NCBI GenBank assembly: GCA_004377185.1
Contig: SOIM01000020.1
Location: forward strand, 94,931-158,930
Length of the DNA stretch: 64,000 bases
Direction of reading: 5' to 3'
Source: Methanomassiliicoccales archaeon
GTDB taxonomy: Archaea > Thermoplasmatota > Thermoplasmata > RBG-16-68-12 > SOIM01
The first letter of the stretch is position 1. Every line of letters starts with the position of its first letter. A program made the position numbers and the translations under genes. Below are positions 18,171-28,495 of the stretch, piece after piece. The notes under the pieces are model-generated. The model ran no database searches, was not told where the DNA came from, and was given only the letters and a program-made list of their open reading frames with translations.

Positions 18171-18713
18171 ATGAAAGGAAGAGAATGGTTCAGCCTTCAA
18201 TATTTTCGGGTTCAACAGATTCAGGTTTTGGTTTCCTCCTTCCTTGCAATAACTTCCTTTGCCGTTGTGATAGCACTGTACATGAAGTGGGAGGATCCCA
18301 ACCGCCTGCTGATCTTGGTTCTTGTGGTCGTCGTAGCAGTCTACTCGTTTGCGTGGATTTGGGATATGTTCTTCAAGGTCTGGATAGCCAGACAAGTCAT
18401 TAATGTAAGAAGGAACCCCTTCAGCATTTGGAGGATGACCCCGAGGGAACAGATGCAGTACAAAGAGACAATCATACCCATCATGAAATCCCAACGCGCA
18501 ACGGTGCTCATGCTCAACAAGTTCGCAAAGGAAATGGACCTCAACCCGGTCGCTTCTGTGAACCCTGACGAGCTGGGACTCTCCGAGGAACAGATACAGA
18601 AATGGGAAAGGATAGCGAAGGACGGGAAGTTCGCCAGAGAGGACTACCCATCTGAGCTCAGGGACGCAGTCTGGGACGAAGAGGTCACTTTCCACAAGAA
18701 CGGAAAACGGTGA
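18171..18713 (+). CDS. Two-TM membrane protein of unknown function
   Basis: Two hydrophobic segments and a charged C-terminus. The antisense ORF 18018..18740 is judged spurious. Confidence 0.5.
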   Translation: MKGREWFSLQYFRVQQIQVLVSSFLAITSFAVVIALYMKWEDPNRLLILVLVVVVAVYSFAWIWDMFFKVWIARQVINVRRNPFSIWRMTPREQMQYKETIIPIMKSQRATVLMLNKFAKEMDLNPVASVNPDELGLSEEQIQKWERIAKDGKFAREDYPSELRDAVWDEEVTFHKNGKR

Positions 18714-18814
18714 TGGTGAATCCGGACTAAGCAATTCCAAATAAATTCTTCCTGTTTTTCCCGTTGAAATCGAAAGTGGGAACAGTAGGTTAGATAGGAT
18801 TTCCCGGTTATTAA

Positions 18815-18901
18815 CAGCTCTTTCAGGTCAAGAATAGCAAAGAGTTTGTGAGATTAAAGAAATTATCCGAAGAAAATGCCAAACTGGTAGCTAGATTGTA
18901 G
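18815..18901 (+). pseudogene. Possible fragment of a transposase OrfA coiled-coil tail
   Basis: Open stretch QLFQVKNSKEFVRLKKLSEENAKLVARL* resembles IS3-type OrfA leucine-zipper ends; too short to be certain. Confidence 0.25.
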
Positions 18902-18935
18902 ACTGCTGATAGAGGATAATAACAATAATAGTAAT

Positions 18936-20468
18936 CTATCGTATTCTAAATTTATGTTCGATAATGTATATCCACATTTTCCACTCAAATGCATATTGAA
19001 AGAAATGATTCTTCCATCGGTAGTTGGCGGAAAATCTGAAAAACGGAAGAGACAAGCGATACAGAACCATTGTCAAGAATGTCCCAATCTTTTTATGTTT
19101 GTATCTCTCTGAGTAGAATTCTAACCTGTGCACAAAGTATCTAAACCGAGCTATAGTCGATATTATATCTAACTCATTTTTTTCTCTTGTCGTTAACCAT
19201 GGAGTATTGGCCACATCGCTATATTTCCATTGACCCCACTCTTCAAGAGATTCTTTGGGTTTGTATCCTTTTTGTATTGCGATTTCAAATATTGGTGTGC
19301 CAGGATATGGCGTGTACACAAAACATCCATTAATTTCTATCTTTTCACTTGTTTTCATTAACTTATCATAAAATCTAAGAGTCTTGAACATATCCTCTTT
19401 CGTTTCTCCAGGTATCCCAATTATGAAACTCATCACTGGCATGATATCACATTTAACACATTTTCGTACTGCATCCTCCACTTGTTCTACAGTGATATCT
19501 TTATTGATCTTCCTCAGCATTTCTGGCGAACCTGACTCCACGCCAATTGATAGGATTTCGCAACCACTATCTTTCAACAGCTTTATTTCTGAATCTGTAC
19601 GCCTACTTATGAAATCGGCTCTGCAAAATGCACTCCATTCAATCCCTAGATCTCTGCGACATATACCTTCGAAAATCTCTTTCGCTCTTGATCTATTTGC
19701 AAATAACTCATCCTCTACAAAATAGATCTTCTTCACTTTGTATCTTCTGACAATACTTTCTAGTTCATCCAGCACTTTCTTGCTATTCTTTCCTCTCCAT
19801 TTCCGCTTATGGAAATATAGATTATAGCAGAATTTGCATCTATGTGGACATCCCCTGCTAGATTCATAACTAAATCCATCTGTCAAATCCGCATATTTTT
19901 CCAGTTCTAGCAAATCATATGCAGGCAATTCTAGCTTATCTAACTCCATGAATCCCCTATCAGGATTGTCTACAACCTTTCCATCTTGGATGTAAGTAAT
20001 GCCCTTGACATTTTCAATACTTTCGTTTCTTTCAATTTTTTGAACTAGTTCAAGTAAGGTTTCTTCCCCCTCACCGCGAACGACTACATCTATATATCTA
20101 CTCTTGATTGCTTGGGCAGGGAAGAAAGAAGGATGTACACCACCCCAGATTATAGGTATCTCACTCTTTTCTTCTTTTATATATCTTGCAATCTTCACGG
20201 CGTGTTCCAGTTGTACACCTGACATCGAACTTATTCCGACGCATAGTACGCTACCTAGGTCCATATTTTCGTAATCTTCAATTCTTGTATCCAATATTCT
20301 TACATTATACCCATTTTTCCGTAGGTAGCTTCCCAAAACGATTACAGACATAGGAAATCTCGGCAACGATGTTTTCGGTCCAGGGTATATGAGTAATATA
20401 CTCTTTCTCCTTCTAGATGATGAGTTACCATTTTTTCTCTGCATACAACTCCACACTACAGCGAGCAA
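18936..20468 (-). CDS. B12-binding domain radical SAM protein
   Basis: Cobalamin-binding-like N-domain (ILLIYPGPKTSLPRFPMSVIVLGSYLRKNGYNVRILDTR) and SSRGCPHRCKFCYN radical SAM CxxxCxxC. Confidence 0.88.
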   Translation of the reverse strand: MLAVVWSCMQRKNGNSSSRRRKSILLIYPGPKTSLPRFPMSVIVLGSYLRKNGYNVRILDTRIEDYENMDLGSVLCVGISSMSGVQLEHAVKIARYIKEEKSEIPIIWGGVHPSFFPAQAIKSRYIDVVVRGEGEETLLELVQKIERNESIENVKGITYIQDGKVVDNPDRGFMELDKLELPAYDLLELEKYADLTDGFSYESSRGCPHRCKFCYNLYFHKRKWRGKNSKKVLDELESIVRRYKVKKIYFVEDELFANRSRAKEIFEGICRRDLGIEWSAFCRADFISRRTDSEIKLLKDSGCEILSIGVESGSPEMLRKINKDITVEQVEDAVRKCVKCDIMPVMSFIIGIPGETKEDMFKTLRFYDKLMKTSEKIEINGCFVYTPYPGTPIFEIAIQKGYKPKESLEEWGQWKYSDVANTPWLTTREKNELDIISTIARFRYFVHRLEFYSERYKHKKIGTFLTMVLYRLSLPFFRFSANYRWKNHFFQYAFEWKMWIYIIEHKFRIR

Positions 20469-20648
20469 GTTTCATAATTATTTGCAGCATCTGGCAGACT
20501 TCTCTCCAACAACTTCCTACCCATACTTCTCCACATCACATTTTGCTGCATAACTTCTTGAGCATACGTCTAATCCATTTGTTTTTTTCCTCCTTGTAGA
20601 GGAACGTTTCCATATAAACAGTTGCACCTACTTATTGTTATAGGTGTA

Positions 20649-20885
20649 ATGAGCGGGAAGACAAGGGAAGGACAGACTATCGTTGCCGGAGTCGTTCCTA
20701 TCGAGGTGAAAGATTTTCTCTTAGAACAGGTTGAAGCTGGTTGGTTCGAAACACTTTCGAAAGCTATCAAGCACTACCTCACACAGGCAATCCGGACCTC
20801 AGACTCTGAGTTTTCCAGTGAGATTGAGCCAGAAGGTGACAAACGGAAGAAATCTCGATTGAGGTCTTTGTGGAGAAGAGACTAG
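20649..20885 (+). CDS. Small CopG/ribbon-helix-helix-like protein
   Basis: TIVAGVVPIEVKDFLLEQVEAGWFETLSKAIKHYLTQAI fits RHH spacing. Confidence 0.4.
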   Translation: MSGKTREGQTIVAGVVPIEVKDFLLEQVEAGWFETLSKAIKHYLTQAIRTSDSEFSSEIEPEGDKRKKSRLRSLWRRD

Positions 20886-20929
20886 CGTGAAACCTGACTG
20901 AGCGCAGTCTAACAAGGAGACCTGGGGAG

Positions 20930-21223
20930 ATGGAAGACCCCGACCTCGCTCCTGAGGAGACTACTCACTCAAGCCGAGTGAAAGCTGGAATAACGAGAGC
21001 GAAAGCACGGGGCCGAAGGTGGGGACGACCCACTGTCACAGAGAAGAAAATGGATCCCGATTTAGCTGTCAAGGTTTTTGAAATGAGAGCCCAAGGGCTT
21101 CCTTGGTCGGAGGTAGCGATTCGCTTAGACGTGAGCGAAAGCACGGCACGAAGACTTCTGAGTACGTTCGAGGGAGATTGTGAAGGCCGGGATACGTACA
21201 GTGTCAAAAAGACTTGTTTCTGA
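20930..21223 (+). pseudogene. Serine-recombinase/resolvase C-terminal fragment (linker + HTH, catalytic domain absent)
   Basis: SSRVKAGITRAKARGRRWGRPTV...VFEMRAQGLPWSEVAIRLDVSESTARRLL matches the resolvase C-terminal pattern; no N-terminal catalytic domain. Confidence 0.6.
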
Positions 21224-21457
21224 CACATTTCAAAAAGACTATTCCGATGAGGAGATAGATTGGAGGATTCCTAACAAGTCTGCCAACGCCGATGACTTGG
21301 AAAGACCCGAAATCACTGAAGCCATAACAGAGGCGAGGGACGAATTCATCAGGGTTGCCATCTAGTTGGTTCTTGAGAACGAGCAACTCACAAGGCAAGT
21401 TCTGGAGAGAATCAAAGTACAGCAGAATGTCCAAAAACACTCATGAAATCATAAGAA

Positions 21458-22335
21458 TCATTGATTATCCCATTTCTGTGTGGGAAGGAATATCAATCTT
21501 ATCCTCTCTCCTATCTTCTGGAGGAGCTCGAGGACCTTCTGGGTCTTGTGGATCACATAGTTATCGAGAACAATGAGCATCTTCTTACCAGGATAGGCTC
21601 TCAGAAGCTGCCACAGAAATCCTATGAAATCAACACCTCTCTTCCTCCTGCAGTGGCGGTGATGAACCTCCTCCGTCTCATAGTTCACCACTCCAAAGAG
21701 GTTTATCTTTCTATCCTGACCTGCTGCTAATATCCTTTCCTGACAGGATTGCCATTTCCTTTCGATATTTGGATTCAAATGTAGCTCCGTCTCATCCTCG
21801 AAGAGAAGAACCGAGTCCTTGGGCACATTCTTCACGAGCTCCTCTATCCTTGCCTTCTTCTCATCATAATAGGGGTCGGGACTTACCAGGTGGAGCTTGG
21901 GCCGGGTGAATCGAATATCATGCTCTCTCAGCAGCTGTCTTACCCTCTCCTCGGATATTCGGATGCCTGTATCTTGTTAAGATGGTTCTTCAGCAATCCA
22001 AGTGTCCAATTGTTCCATAGACATCCCACTATCCTTGGACTCTTGGGAATGAGTTCAAGCATCGTTTCCACACAAAGGGAATTCACCAATGGAGGCCTAC
22101 CGGGACGGGGCTCATCCCTGAGCCCCTCTAGGTCTTTCTCATTGTACCTGTGAACCCACTCCCTGACCGTTTCGGAGTGGATGTCCAACAGGTCTGCTAT
22201 CTCCTGCACACTTCTCCCAAGATGGGAGAGCCAAACAATCTGGGCCCTCTTGAGAAGTCTTGCATCCTTTGCGCTCCTCATGAAGACCCTCAGGTCTTCC
22301 GTCTCTTCCTCACTCATCCGTTTTACAAATATCAT
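21458..22335 (-). mobile_element. Degraded IS630-family transposase (frameshifted and truncated)
   Basis: ORF 22335..21940 carries the HTH N-terminus (LKRAQIVWLSHLGRSVQEIADLLDIHSETVREWVHRY). ORF 21835..21458 carries DDE core parts (VLLFEDETELHLNP, MLIVLDNYVIHKTQKVLELL). They are out of frame, and the C-terminus ends LPTQKWDNQ*. Confidence 0.8.
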
Positions 22336-22417
22336 TCTATCCCACCCTGCTCTGACAAGAGCAGAAGGGATATGACATTCCTGGTTGGAAAAACAGGAAG
22401 GACTTTCTTGGAACTAC

Positions 22418-23491
22418 TTAGATCATCACTGACGAATTTTCTCCGATAATCAATCTATGACCAGCTGGCTTCTCATCTTCAGAAGACAGGATTTTGGAGT
22501 GTTTTCCGATGAGGCTGTGCACGATCCTCTTTCCGCAGTCTATTATACAATCGCCGACAACAATGGTATCCTCGATTTCTCCGCCCACGATTTTGGTGCT
22601 GTCCCCAATTGATGTGTACGGACCCACGTATGTGTCCGGACCAATCTCACAGTTCTTGCCAATTACGACCGGACCCTTGATGACAGAGCCCGACAGTATC
22701 CTGCTCCCCTTCTCGATTCTTACATTCCCGCTGGTCCTTGCACCTTCCTCAATATCACCATCGATTGATGTCTCAAGATCCTGAAGTATTAGCTGGTTCG
22801 CCTCCAGTATGTCCTCCGGTCTGCCGGTGTCTTTCCACCAGCCCGAGACGACATGTGCTCTCACCAGGTTCCCTGCCTTCCTGATGTTGTCAATGGCTTC
22901 TGTAATCTCCAGTTCGTTCCTCCAGGAAGGTTTCAGTTCATCTATGATGGGAAATACCGATTCACGAAAGAAATAGATTCCAACAAGTGCCAAGTCGCTT
23001 TTCGGCTCTTTTGGCTTCTCCACCAGACTAATGATGTTTCCGTCCTCGTCCAGCTCTGCCACACCAAATCTCTGGGGCTTTGGAACCCTGCAAAGTGCGA
23101 CCTGCGCTTCAGCATCTCCTTTTGAGAACTCCTCGGCCATCTCCCTTATTCCACCTTTGAGCAGATTGTCCCCAAGATAGACCACGAAGGGGTCGCTGCC
23201 CATGAACTCCCTTGCACACCCTACGGCATGAGCTATGCCCTTTGGAGCGCCTTGGACGATGTATGTGATACTGACACCAAAAGAGGATCCATCACCCAGC
23301 AATTCTCTGACCTTTTCAGGCATGTTCTCTCCCAGAATCACGCCAATCTCAGTTATGCCGGCATCCCGTACATCCTCGAGACAGTAGAGAATGTTAGGTT
23401 TGTTGGCAATGGGAATCAGCTGTTTAGGACCTGTGTGCGTTAATGGCCTTAAGCCGGTCCCAGCTCCACCAGCCAGTATCAGACCTTTCAT
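22418..23491 (-). CDS. rmlA: Glucose-1-phosphate thymidylyltransferase
   Basis: MKGLILAGGAGTGLRPLTHTGPKQLIPIANKPNILYCLEDV...YLGDNLL; beta-helix-type C-terminus. Confidence 0.9.
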   Translation of the reverse strand: MKGLILAGGAGTGLRPLTHTGPKQLIPIANKPNILYCLEDVRDAGITEIGVILGENMPEKVRELLGDGSSFGVSITYIVQGAPKGIAHAVGCAREFMGSDPFVVYLGDNLLKGGIREMAEEFSKGDAEAQVALCRVPKPQRFGVAELDEDGNIISLVEKPKEPKSDLALVGIYFFRESVFPIIDELKPSWRNELEITEAIDNIRKAGNLVRAHVVSGWWKDTGRPEDILEANQLILQDLETSIDGDIEEGARTSGNVRIEKGSRILSGSVIKGPVVIGKNCEIGPDTYVGPYTSIGDSTKIVGGEIEDTIVVGDCIIDCGKRIVHSLIGKHSKILSSEDEKPAGHRLIIGENSSVMI

Positions 23492-24387
23492 CTGCTTTCC
23501 CTCATATGTTTCAGAGAAAGGGGTAAGGGACGCATCTTGATATTTAATTCTTCCTCAATCTTCCGTACGATAAGTGAGGAATCTCTCGGTCTTTTCGCGG
23601 GTAAGCCGACCTTCTCCATCGAGACTGGGGCCAGTTTTCCCACATCTAGGTCAAAAACCTCCGCAACGTGCTTCCCAAATTGGTATCTAGAGACCTTTTG
23701 GCTACCAGAGGCATGATAGACCCCACTCACGTCCTCTTCCACCAACTTCAGAAGGACACTGGCCACTTCGTCGGCACAGGTCGGAGTCACGATTTGATTA
23801 TCGAACAGTTTCACCGCTTTTCCGCTTTCCAGATTGTCAAGCACCCAAGTCACGAAATTCCTTTTAGAGGTGATTCTATTCCAGCCATACAAGACGCAAA
23901 CCCTGGCCACGATTGAGTCATGAGTAGTATTCAACACGTTCTTCTCTCCGCCCAGTTTGGTGCGGCCATAAACGCTGATGGGGTTGGGTTCATCATCTTC
24001 CACGTAGTCACCCTTCTCCCCGTCAAAGACGTAGTCCGTGGATATGTAAACAAGCTTCGTTTCCAGCTCACTGCAAGCCCTGGCCACGTTGAGAGGACCG
24101 ACCTCGTTGAGCGCAACCGCCTCCTCCGGATGTTCCTCACAGTAATCGACTCCAGTGAGACCAGAAGTAAGGATTGCAAAATCGGGATGAGCTTTCTCGA
24201 AGAGGTCTGAGACGCTTCTCTCGGATACAACGTCCAACCTCTCGACTTTCACCCCCTGAATCTGGAACGGATTGCTGTGGTAGGTGCCAATGACCCTCTC
24301 AAAAGTCCCTTTTCCCTGATGGACAAGATGCTGCCCAAGCAGACCACTGGCTCCAATAACAAGAAGGGTTCTCACTTTTTGTATCAA
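23488..24387 (-). CDS. rmlD: dTDP-4-dehydrorhamnose reductase
   Basis: SDR: LVIGASGLLGQHLV, STDYVFDGEKGDYVEDDEPNPISVYGRTKLGGE. Confidence 0.88.
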   Translation of the reverse strand: MIQKVRTLLVIGASGLLGQHLVHQGKGTFERVIGTYHSNPFQIQGVKVERLDVVSERSVSDLFEKAHPDFAILTSGLTGVDYCEEHPEEAVALNEVGPLNVARACSELETKLVYISTDYVFDGEKGDYVEDDEPNPISVYGRTKLGGEKNVLNTTHDSIVARVCVLYGWNRITSKRNFVTWVLDNLESGKAVKLFDNQIVTPTCADEVASVLLKLVEEDVSGVYHASGSQKVSRYQFGKHVAEVFDLDVGKLAPVSMEKVGLPAKRPRDSSLIVRKIEEELNIKMRPLPLSLKHMRESR

Positions 24388-24426
24388 TAATTTAATACGA
24401 TAAAAACATTTTCAGCAGGGATTTCC

Positions 24427-24888
24427 ATGGATCTGATAGACGGTGTCAGCGTGAGGGTGCTAAGACAGATACACGACGAAAGAGGCTACCTCATGGAGTT
24501 GATGCGAAGTGATTGGGAAGAGTTTGAGAACTTCGGACAGGTCTACATGACCTCGGCATATCCGGGTATCGTGAAGGCCTGGCATTATCACAAGGAACAG
24601 ACGGACAATTTCATCTGCATCTTTGGCATGGCTAAGGTGGTTCTCTATGACCCACGTGAGGGCTCACCCACGAAAGGGATGATCAACGAATTCTTTGTTG
24701 GAGAAAAGAAGCCAACGCTCATCAAGATTCCACCTCTGGTCTATCACGGTTTCAAAGCGGTCGGGCATGAGAAGACCGTCATCGTGAACGTTCCCACGAA
24801 GCTGTACGACTATGAGAATCCGGACGAGCACAGGGTTCCCTATGACTCTGATGATGTGGACTATGACTGGGATGTGAAGATGGGGTAG
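24427..24888 (+). CDS. rmlC: dTDP-4-dehydrorhamnose 3,5-epimerase-like cupin
   Basis: DERGYLMELMRSDWEEF...YPGIVKAWHYHKEQTDNFICIFGMAKVVLYD...IPPLVYHGFKAV. Confidence 0.88.
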   Translation: MDLIDGVSVRVLRQIHDERGYLMELMRSDWEEFENFGQVYMTSAYPGIVKAWHYHKEQTDNFICIFGMAKVVLYDPREGSPTKGMINEFFVGEKKPTLIKIPPLVYHGFKAVGHEKTVIVNVPTKLYDYENPDEHRVPYDSDDVDYDWDVKMG

Positions 24889-24896
24889 GACTGCCC

Positions 24897-25598
24897 ATGA
24901 GGATTCTGGACATCGGTTGCGGACGCGGTGATTTCACCGTAGGGGTTCTTGGGAAAAGAGATGCAATGGTGGTGGGGATAGACTCTTCACCGGAATTCCT
25001 GAAAGAGGCCAAGAGAATCGCTCCACCGAACTGCGAGTTTGTGCTGACAAGTGCGTCCAACATGTGCTTCAAAGGCGGATCGTTCGATGAGATACACTGC
25101 AACCACGTTCTGGAACATGTGCCGAACTTGGACAATGCACTGGACGGAATCGCAAACGCACTTGCGCCAAAAGGTAGATTATTCTTGTCCATCCCGTATC
25201 CGTTCCTTGAGAAGATACTGGCAAACCTCATGGAGGGTTATATCGGAGAGAAGATGCATCGTAGAATCATACAGCCGAAGGAATTGGTTGAGGAACTACG
25301 GAAGAGAGGAATTGTTGTAACAAAGGTGGAAAAGAGGAAATTCTACACAGCACTCTTGCTCACCTACAGGTTCATTCGAGGGATGCCGTACGAACCACAG
25401 TCTGGACTGTTGGCGCAAGAAGATGCCATCTCTAGATTCCTGGAAAAGGTCTCACGATGGTCGTTGCAGGACCCAAATGAGGCTGACTTCGGGAAGAAAA
25501 GGTATATCAAAGCCGTTCTAATTCTTGCGAACATCAAGGAAAGAGTTATGAGGCATATCTATCCTCATGAGAACTACATGGAGGCTGTGAAAGCATGA
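24897..25598 (+). CDS. Class I SAM-dependent methyltransferase
   Basis: RILDIGCGRGDFTVGVLGKRDAMVVGID...FDEIHCNHVLEHVPNLDNAL. Confidence 0.85.
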   Translation: MRILDIGCGRGDFTVGVLGKRDAMVVGIDSSPEFLKEAKRIAPPNCEFVLTSASNMCFKGGSFDEIHCNHVLEHVPNLDNALDGIANALAPKGRLFLSIPYPFLEKILANLMEGYIGEKMHRRIIQPKELVEELRKRGIVVTKVEKRKFYTALLLTYRFIRGMPYEPQSGLLAQEDAISRFLEKVSRWSLQDPNEADFGKKRYIKAVLILANIKERVMRHIYPHENYMEAVKA

Positions 25599-26602
25599 AG
25601 TGTGTCATGGTCACGGGTGGAGCTGGATTCATAGGAAGTAACTTCGTTCATCATTTGCTTGAGAATCATGACTACTCAGTCATCGTTCTGGACAAGTTGA
25701 CGTACGCTGGCAATTTGGACAATCTGAAGGATGTGATTGAGGATGAGAGAGTGTCTTTTGTCAAGGGTGACATTTGCGATTCAAGGGCGGTAGGAGAATG
25801 CATGAAGGATGCAGACTGTGTTGTCCATTTCGCTGCAGAGACCCATGTGGACAGATCCATCATGGATGCTGGAGTTTTCGTGCAGACGGATGTTTTTGGA
25901 ACATTCATTCTGCTCGAAGCCGCACGGAAGCACGGCATTTCCAAGTTCCTCCACATATCCACGGACGAGGTGTATGGGGAAGCTTCTTCAGGTCCCTCCA
26001 AGGAAACGGACCCCCTTATGCCAAAGAGCCCCTACGCTGCCAGCAAGGCCGGTGCAGATCGATTGGCCTACTCATACCATGTAACACATAATCTTCCAGT
26101 TGTCATTACCCGTTGCACCAACAATTACGGTCCCTACCAGTACCCCGAGAAACTCATTCCTCTCTTTGTCACGAACGCAATGAAGGACAAGGAGCTACCA
26201 GTGTACGGGTCAGGAGAGAACACGAGAGACTGGATTCACGTACAGGACCACTGCGAGGTTCTCGATACGATAATGCATCAGGATGGTCTGGAGGGAGAGG
26301 TTCTTAACGTAGGTTCTGGTGTGGAAAAAAGCGTTCTGGAGATTGCGGACGTGATTTTGGAGGAACTGGACAAGGCCAAGTCCTTGCTGAAGCATGTTGA
26401 GGACAGAAAGGGGCACGTAGTGAGACATGCGGTCTCCACCTCGAAGATCAAAGAGAAGTTGGGTTGGGAACCACGTTTCAGTTTCGAGGATGGGATGAAG
26501 GCCACTATCCAATGGTATTCACAGAACGAGTGGTGGTGGAGCAAGCTCAAGAACAGGCAGTTCGAGGAATACTACCAAACGCTACATGAGAAGGCAAAAT
26601 GA
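25595..26602 (+). CDS. rmlB: dTDP-glucose 4,6-dehydratase
   Basis: VTGGAGFIGSNFVHHLL, FAAETHVDRSI, STDEVYGE, SPYAASKAGADRL, NNYGPYQYPEKLIPLF. Confidence 0.95.
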   Translation: MKCVMVTGGAGFIGSNFVHHLLENHDYSVIVLDKLTYAGNLDNLKDVIEDERVSFVKGDICDSRAVGECMKDADCVVHFAAETHVDRSIMDAGVFVQTDVFGTFILLEAARKHGISKFLHISTDEVYGEASSGPSKETDPLMPKSPYAASKAGADRLAYSYHVTHNLPVVITRCTNNYGPYQYPEKLIPLFVTNAMKDKELPVYGSGENTRDWIHVQDHCEVLDTIMHQDGLEGEVLNVGSGVEKSVLEIADVILEELDKAKSLLKHVEDRKGHVVRHAVSTSKIKEKLGWEPRFSFEDGMKATIQWYSQNEWWWSKLKNRQFEEYYQTLHEKAK

Positions 26603-27045
26603 TGAGCAAGGGTCCCCAGAAGAAAGTTAGAAGCAGAGTGAGAGCTGCCATTTTCAGTGTTCCCGCCATGCTGGGTCCGCTCTCAAAGATGAGAGTCTTT
26701 TTCCACAAACTGAGGGGAGTGAACATCGGAAATGACGTGGAGATTGGATATCACGTGATAATCGATAACGTCTATCCCGAAAGGGTGACCATAGAGGACG
26801 GGGCCACAATAGCAGCCAGGACAACGATACTGGCTCATGACGAGTCCGCGCTGTATACAGGCATTGGAGAAGAAATCGTGAGGAACACCCGTATTTGCGA
26901 GGGGGCTTTCGTAGGGGTGCACTCCGTCATTCTGGCTGGTGTGACCGTTGGAAGGAAGGCGATTGTCGGGGCCGGATCGGTGGTAATCAAAGATGTTCCA
27001 GATAACGCAAGAGTTGCGGGAGTTCCTGCAAAACAGATCAGCTGA
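26602..27045 (+). CDS. Left-handed beta-helix acyltransferase
   Basis: Hexapeptide repeats (GNDVEIGYHVIIDNVYPERVTIEDGATIAARTTILAHD...VTVGRKAIVGAGSVVIKDVPDNARVAGVPAKQI). Confidence 0.85.
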   Translation: MSKGPQKKVRSRVRAAIFSVPAMLGPLSKMRVFFHKLRGVNIGNDVEIGYHVIIDNVYPERVTIEDGATIAARTTILAHDESALYTGIGEEIVRNTRICEGAFVGVHSVILAGVTVGRKAIVGAGSVVIKDVPDNARVAGVPAKQIS

Positions 27046-27049
27046 ACAA

Positions 27050-28495
27050 TCATGCTCTCTGTCTAATCATTGACATAATCTCTCTCAGGTAGTACAGGAT
27101 CTTCTTGCGGGACAATGCGTAGATGAAAACCAGGTAGGTTATGAACCCGATCAGGATGGAAGCGGCAAACACGCCCAACGAGAAGCCGGCAAACGCTTTG
27201 AAAACAAGAACGACGATGAGCATTCCCAGGGACGCGATGAGCGGGTCCGCGAACGTGTTTGTTATGTCCACGAACCTGATGTTCAGGAGCTTTGTCGTCA
27301 GCCAGTAGATGATTATCGTGTGGAAGAAGTAGATCAGGAAAACCAGGAGAGCTACACCTTCGATTCCGCCCCAGAGAACGGCCGGATATAGGAAGACGAT
27401 CATTATCACAAGATTCACAGCGTTGGTTATCGAGAGCCATTTCGTTTTCCCTTTTGCCAGAAAGAGGTCCCCAGCGGGCTGCAGTATGACCCTTATGAAA
27501 CCGAAAAGACAGAGGATTTGAAGGGCGATTATCGCGGGAGTCCACTTGTCTCCCAGCACGAAAACCACGAACTCTGGTGCCACAATGAAGAAGCCGAAAT
27601 ACAACGGAGCACCTATGAAGGATATCACGTCAAGTGTCTGCAGATACCCTGTTCTCAACCTCCCCTCATCCTCCTGGATGCTGGAATACGTAGGGAACAT
27701 CACTCTGTTAACCATCTTGGTTAGGAAGTTCGCGAAAACAGAGGCCCACCTGTAAGCGATGAAATAGATGCCCAATGCTGCCACGCTGATGACTATGCCT
27801 ATTGCAGCGTTGTCGAGATTGAAGATGAGGAAAACGATTAGAACCATCAGGAAGACGTGAATGCCGTAGCGGAACAGCTCCTTGGCAATCTGTTTGTCCA
27901 CCTTCCACGTAAACTTCCAGGGAAAAATGACATACAGTGTGAGGAGGGTTGCGACCGAAGCAGCCACTGAACCATATACGATCGCCCAGTAGGAGAAACC
28001 AGCGAGGGCCAGTCCTATCGAAACCGATGATGTGACGATCATCCCCACAAAGGCTGCAATTGCCAGCCTTCCGAATTCCAGTCTCTTTGCCAGGGCGTTG
28101 TTGGGTATGAAGCCGAAGGAACCTATCAGGATGGTCACTGCCAGAATCCTCACGACGTCCGTGGCCTCCGGAGTTGAGAATATCATCGAGGCCAGTGGGG
28201 CGGAGAAGAACGCTACGAGGAAAACGATCAGACCTATGATGATCCTGAGCATGGCTCCCGTTTGGAGCGATTCCTCAACCCTGTCCTTTCTATGAATGAC
28301 GGCCGCACCCAGGCCAAAATCCCCGAACTGTCCGATGAAGCCCAGGAAGAAACCCGCTATGCCAATGATCCCGAAATCGAAAGGCGTAAGCAACCTGGCG
28401 AGGACTATCAGCGTGACCGCGTTCATCGCACTTATGAACAGCTGAAGGCCCGCGACGATACCAAGATTCCTCACAGTCGTAGTTTTTAGGGACAC
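27050..28495 (-). CDS. Oligosaccharide flippase (MOP superfamily)
   Basis: Multi-TM; LARLLTPFDFGIIGIAGFFLGFIGQFGDFGLGAAVIHRK. Confidence 0.88.
   Translation of the reverse strand: MSLKTTTVRNLGIVAGLQLFISAMNAVTLIVLARLLTPFDFGIIGIAGFFLGFIGQFGDFGLGAAVIHRKDRVEESLQTGAMLRIIIGLIVFLVAFFSAPLASMIFSTPEATDVVRILAVTILIGSFGFIPNNALAKRLEFGRLAIAAFVGMIVTSSVSIGLALAGFSYWAIVYGSVAASVATLLTLYVIFPWKFTWKVDKQIAKELFRYGIHVFLMVLIVFLIFNLDNAAIGIVISVAALGIYFIAYRWASVFANFLTKMVNRVMFPTYSSIQEDEGRLRTGYLQTLDVISFIGAPLYFGFFIVAPEFVVFVLGDKWTPAIIALQILCLFGFIRVILQPAGDLFLAKGKTKWLSITNAVNLVIMIVFLYPAVLWGGIEGVALLVFLIYFFHTIIIYWLTTKLLNIRFVDITNTFADPLIASLGMLIVVLVFKAFAGFSLGVFAASILIGFITYLVFIYALSRKKILYYLREIMSMIRQRA

Noticed and set aside
18018-18740. 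240-aa minus-strand ORF antisense to membrane protein 18171..18713
   Set aside because: Composition looks like a mirrored coding frame (repeated FLYLFLG, RVHRSDRVEVHFLC); the plus-strand protein has sensible TM segments.
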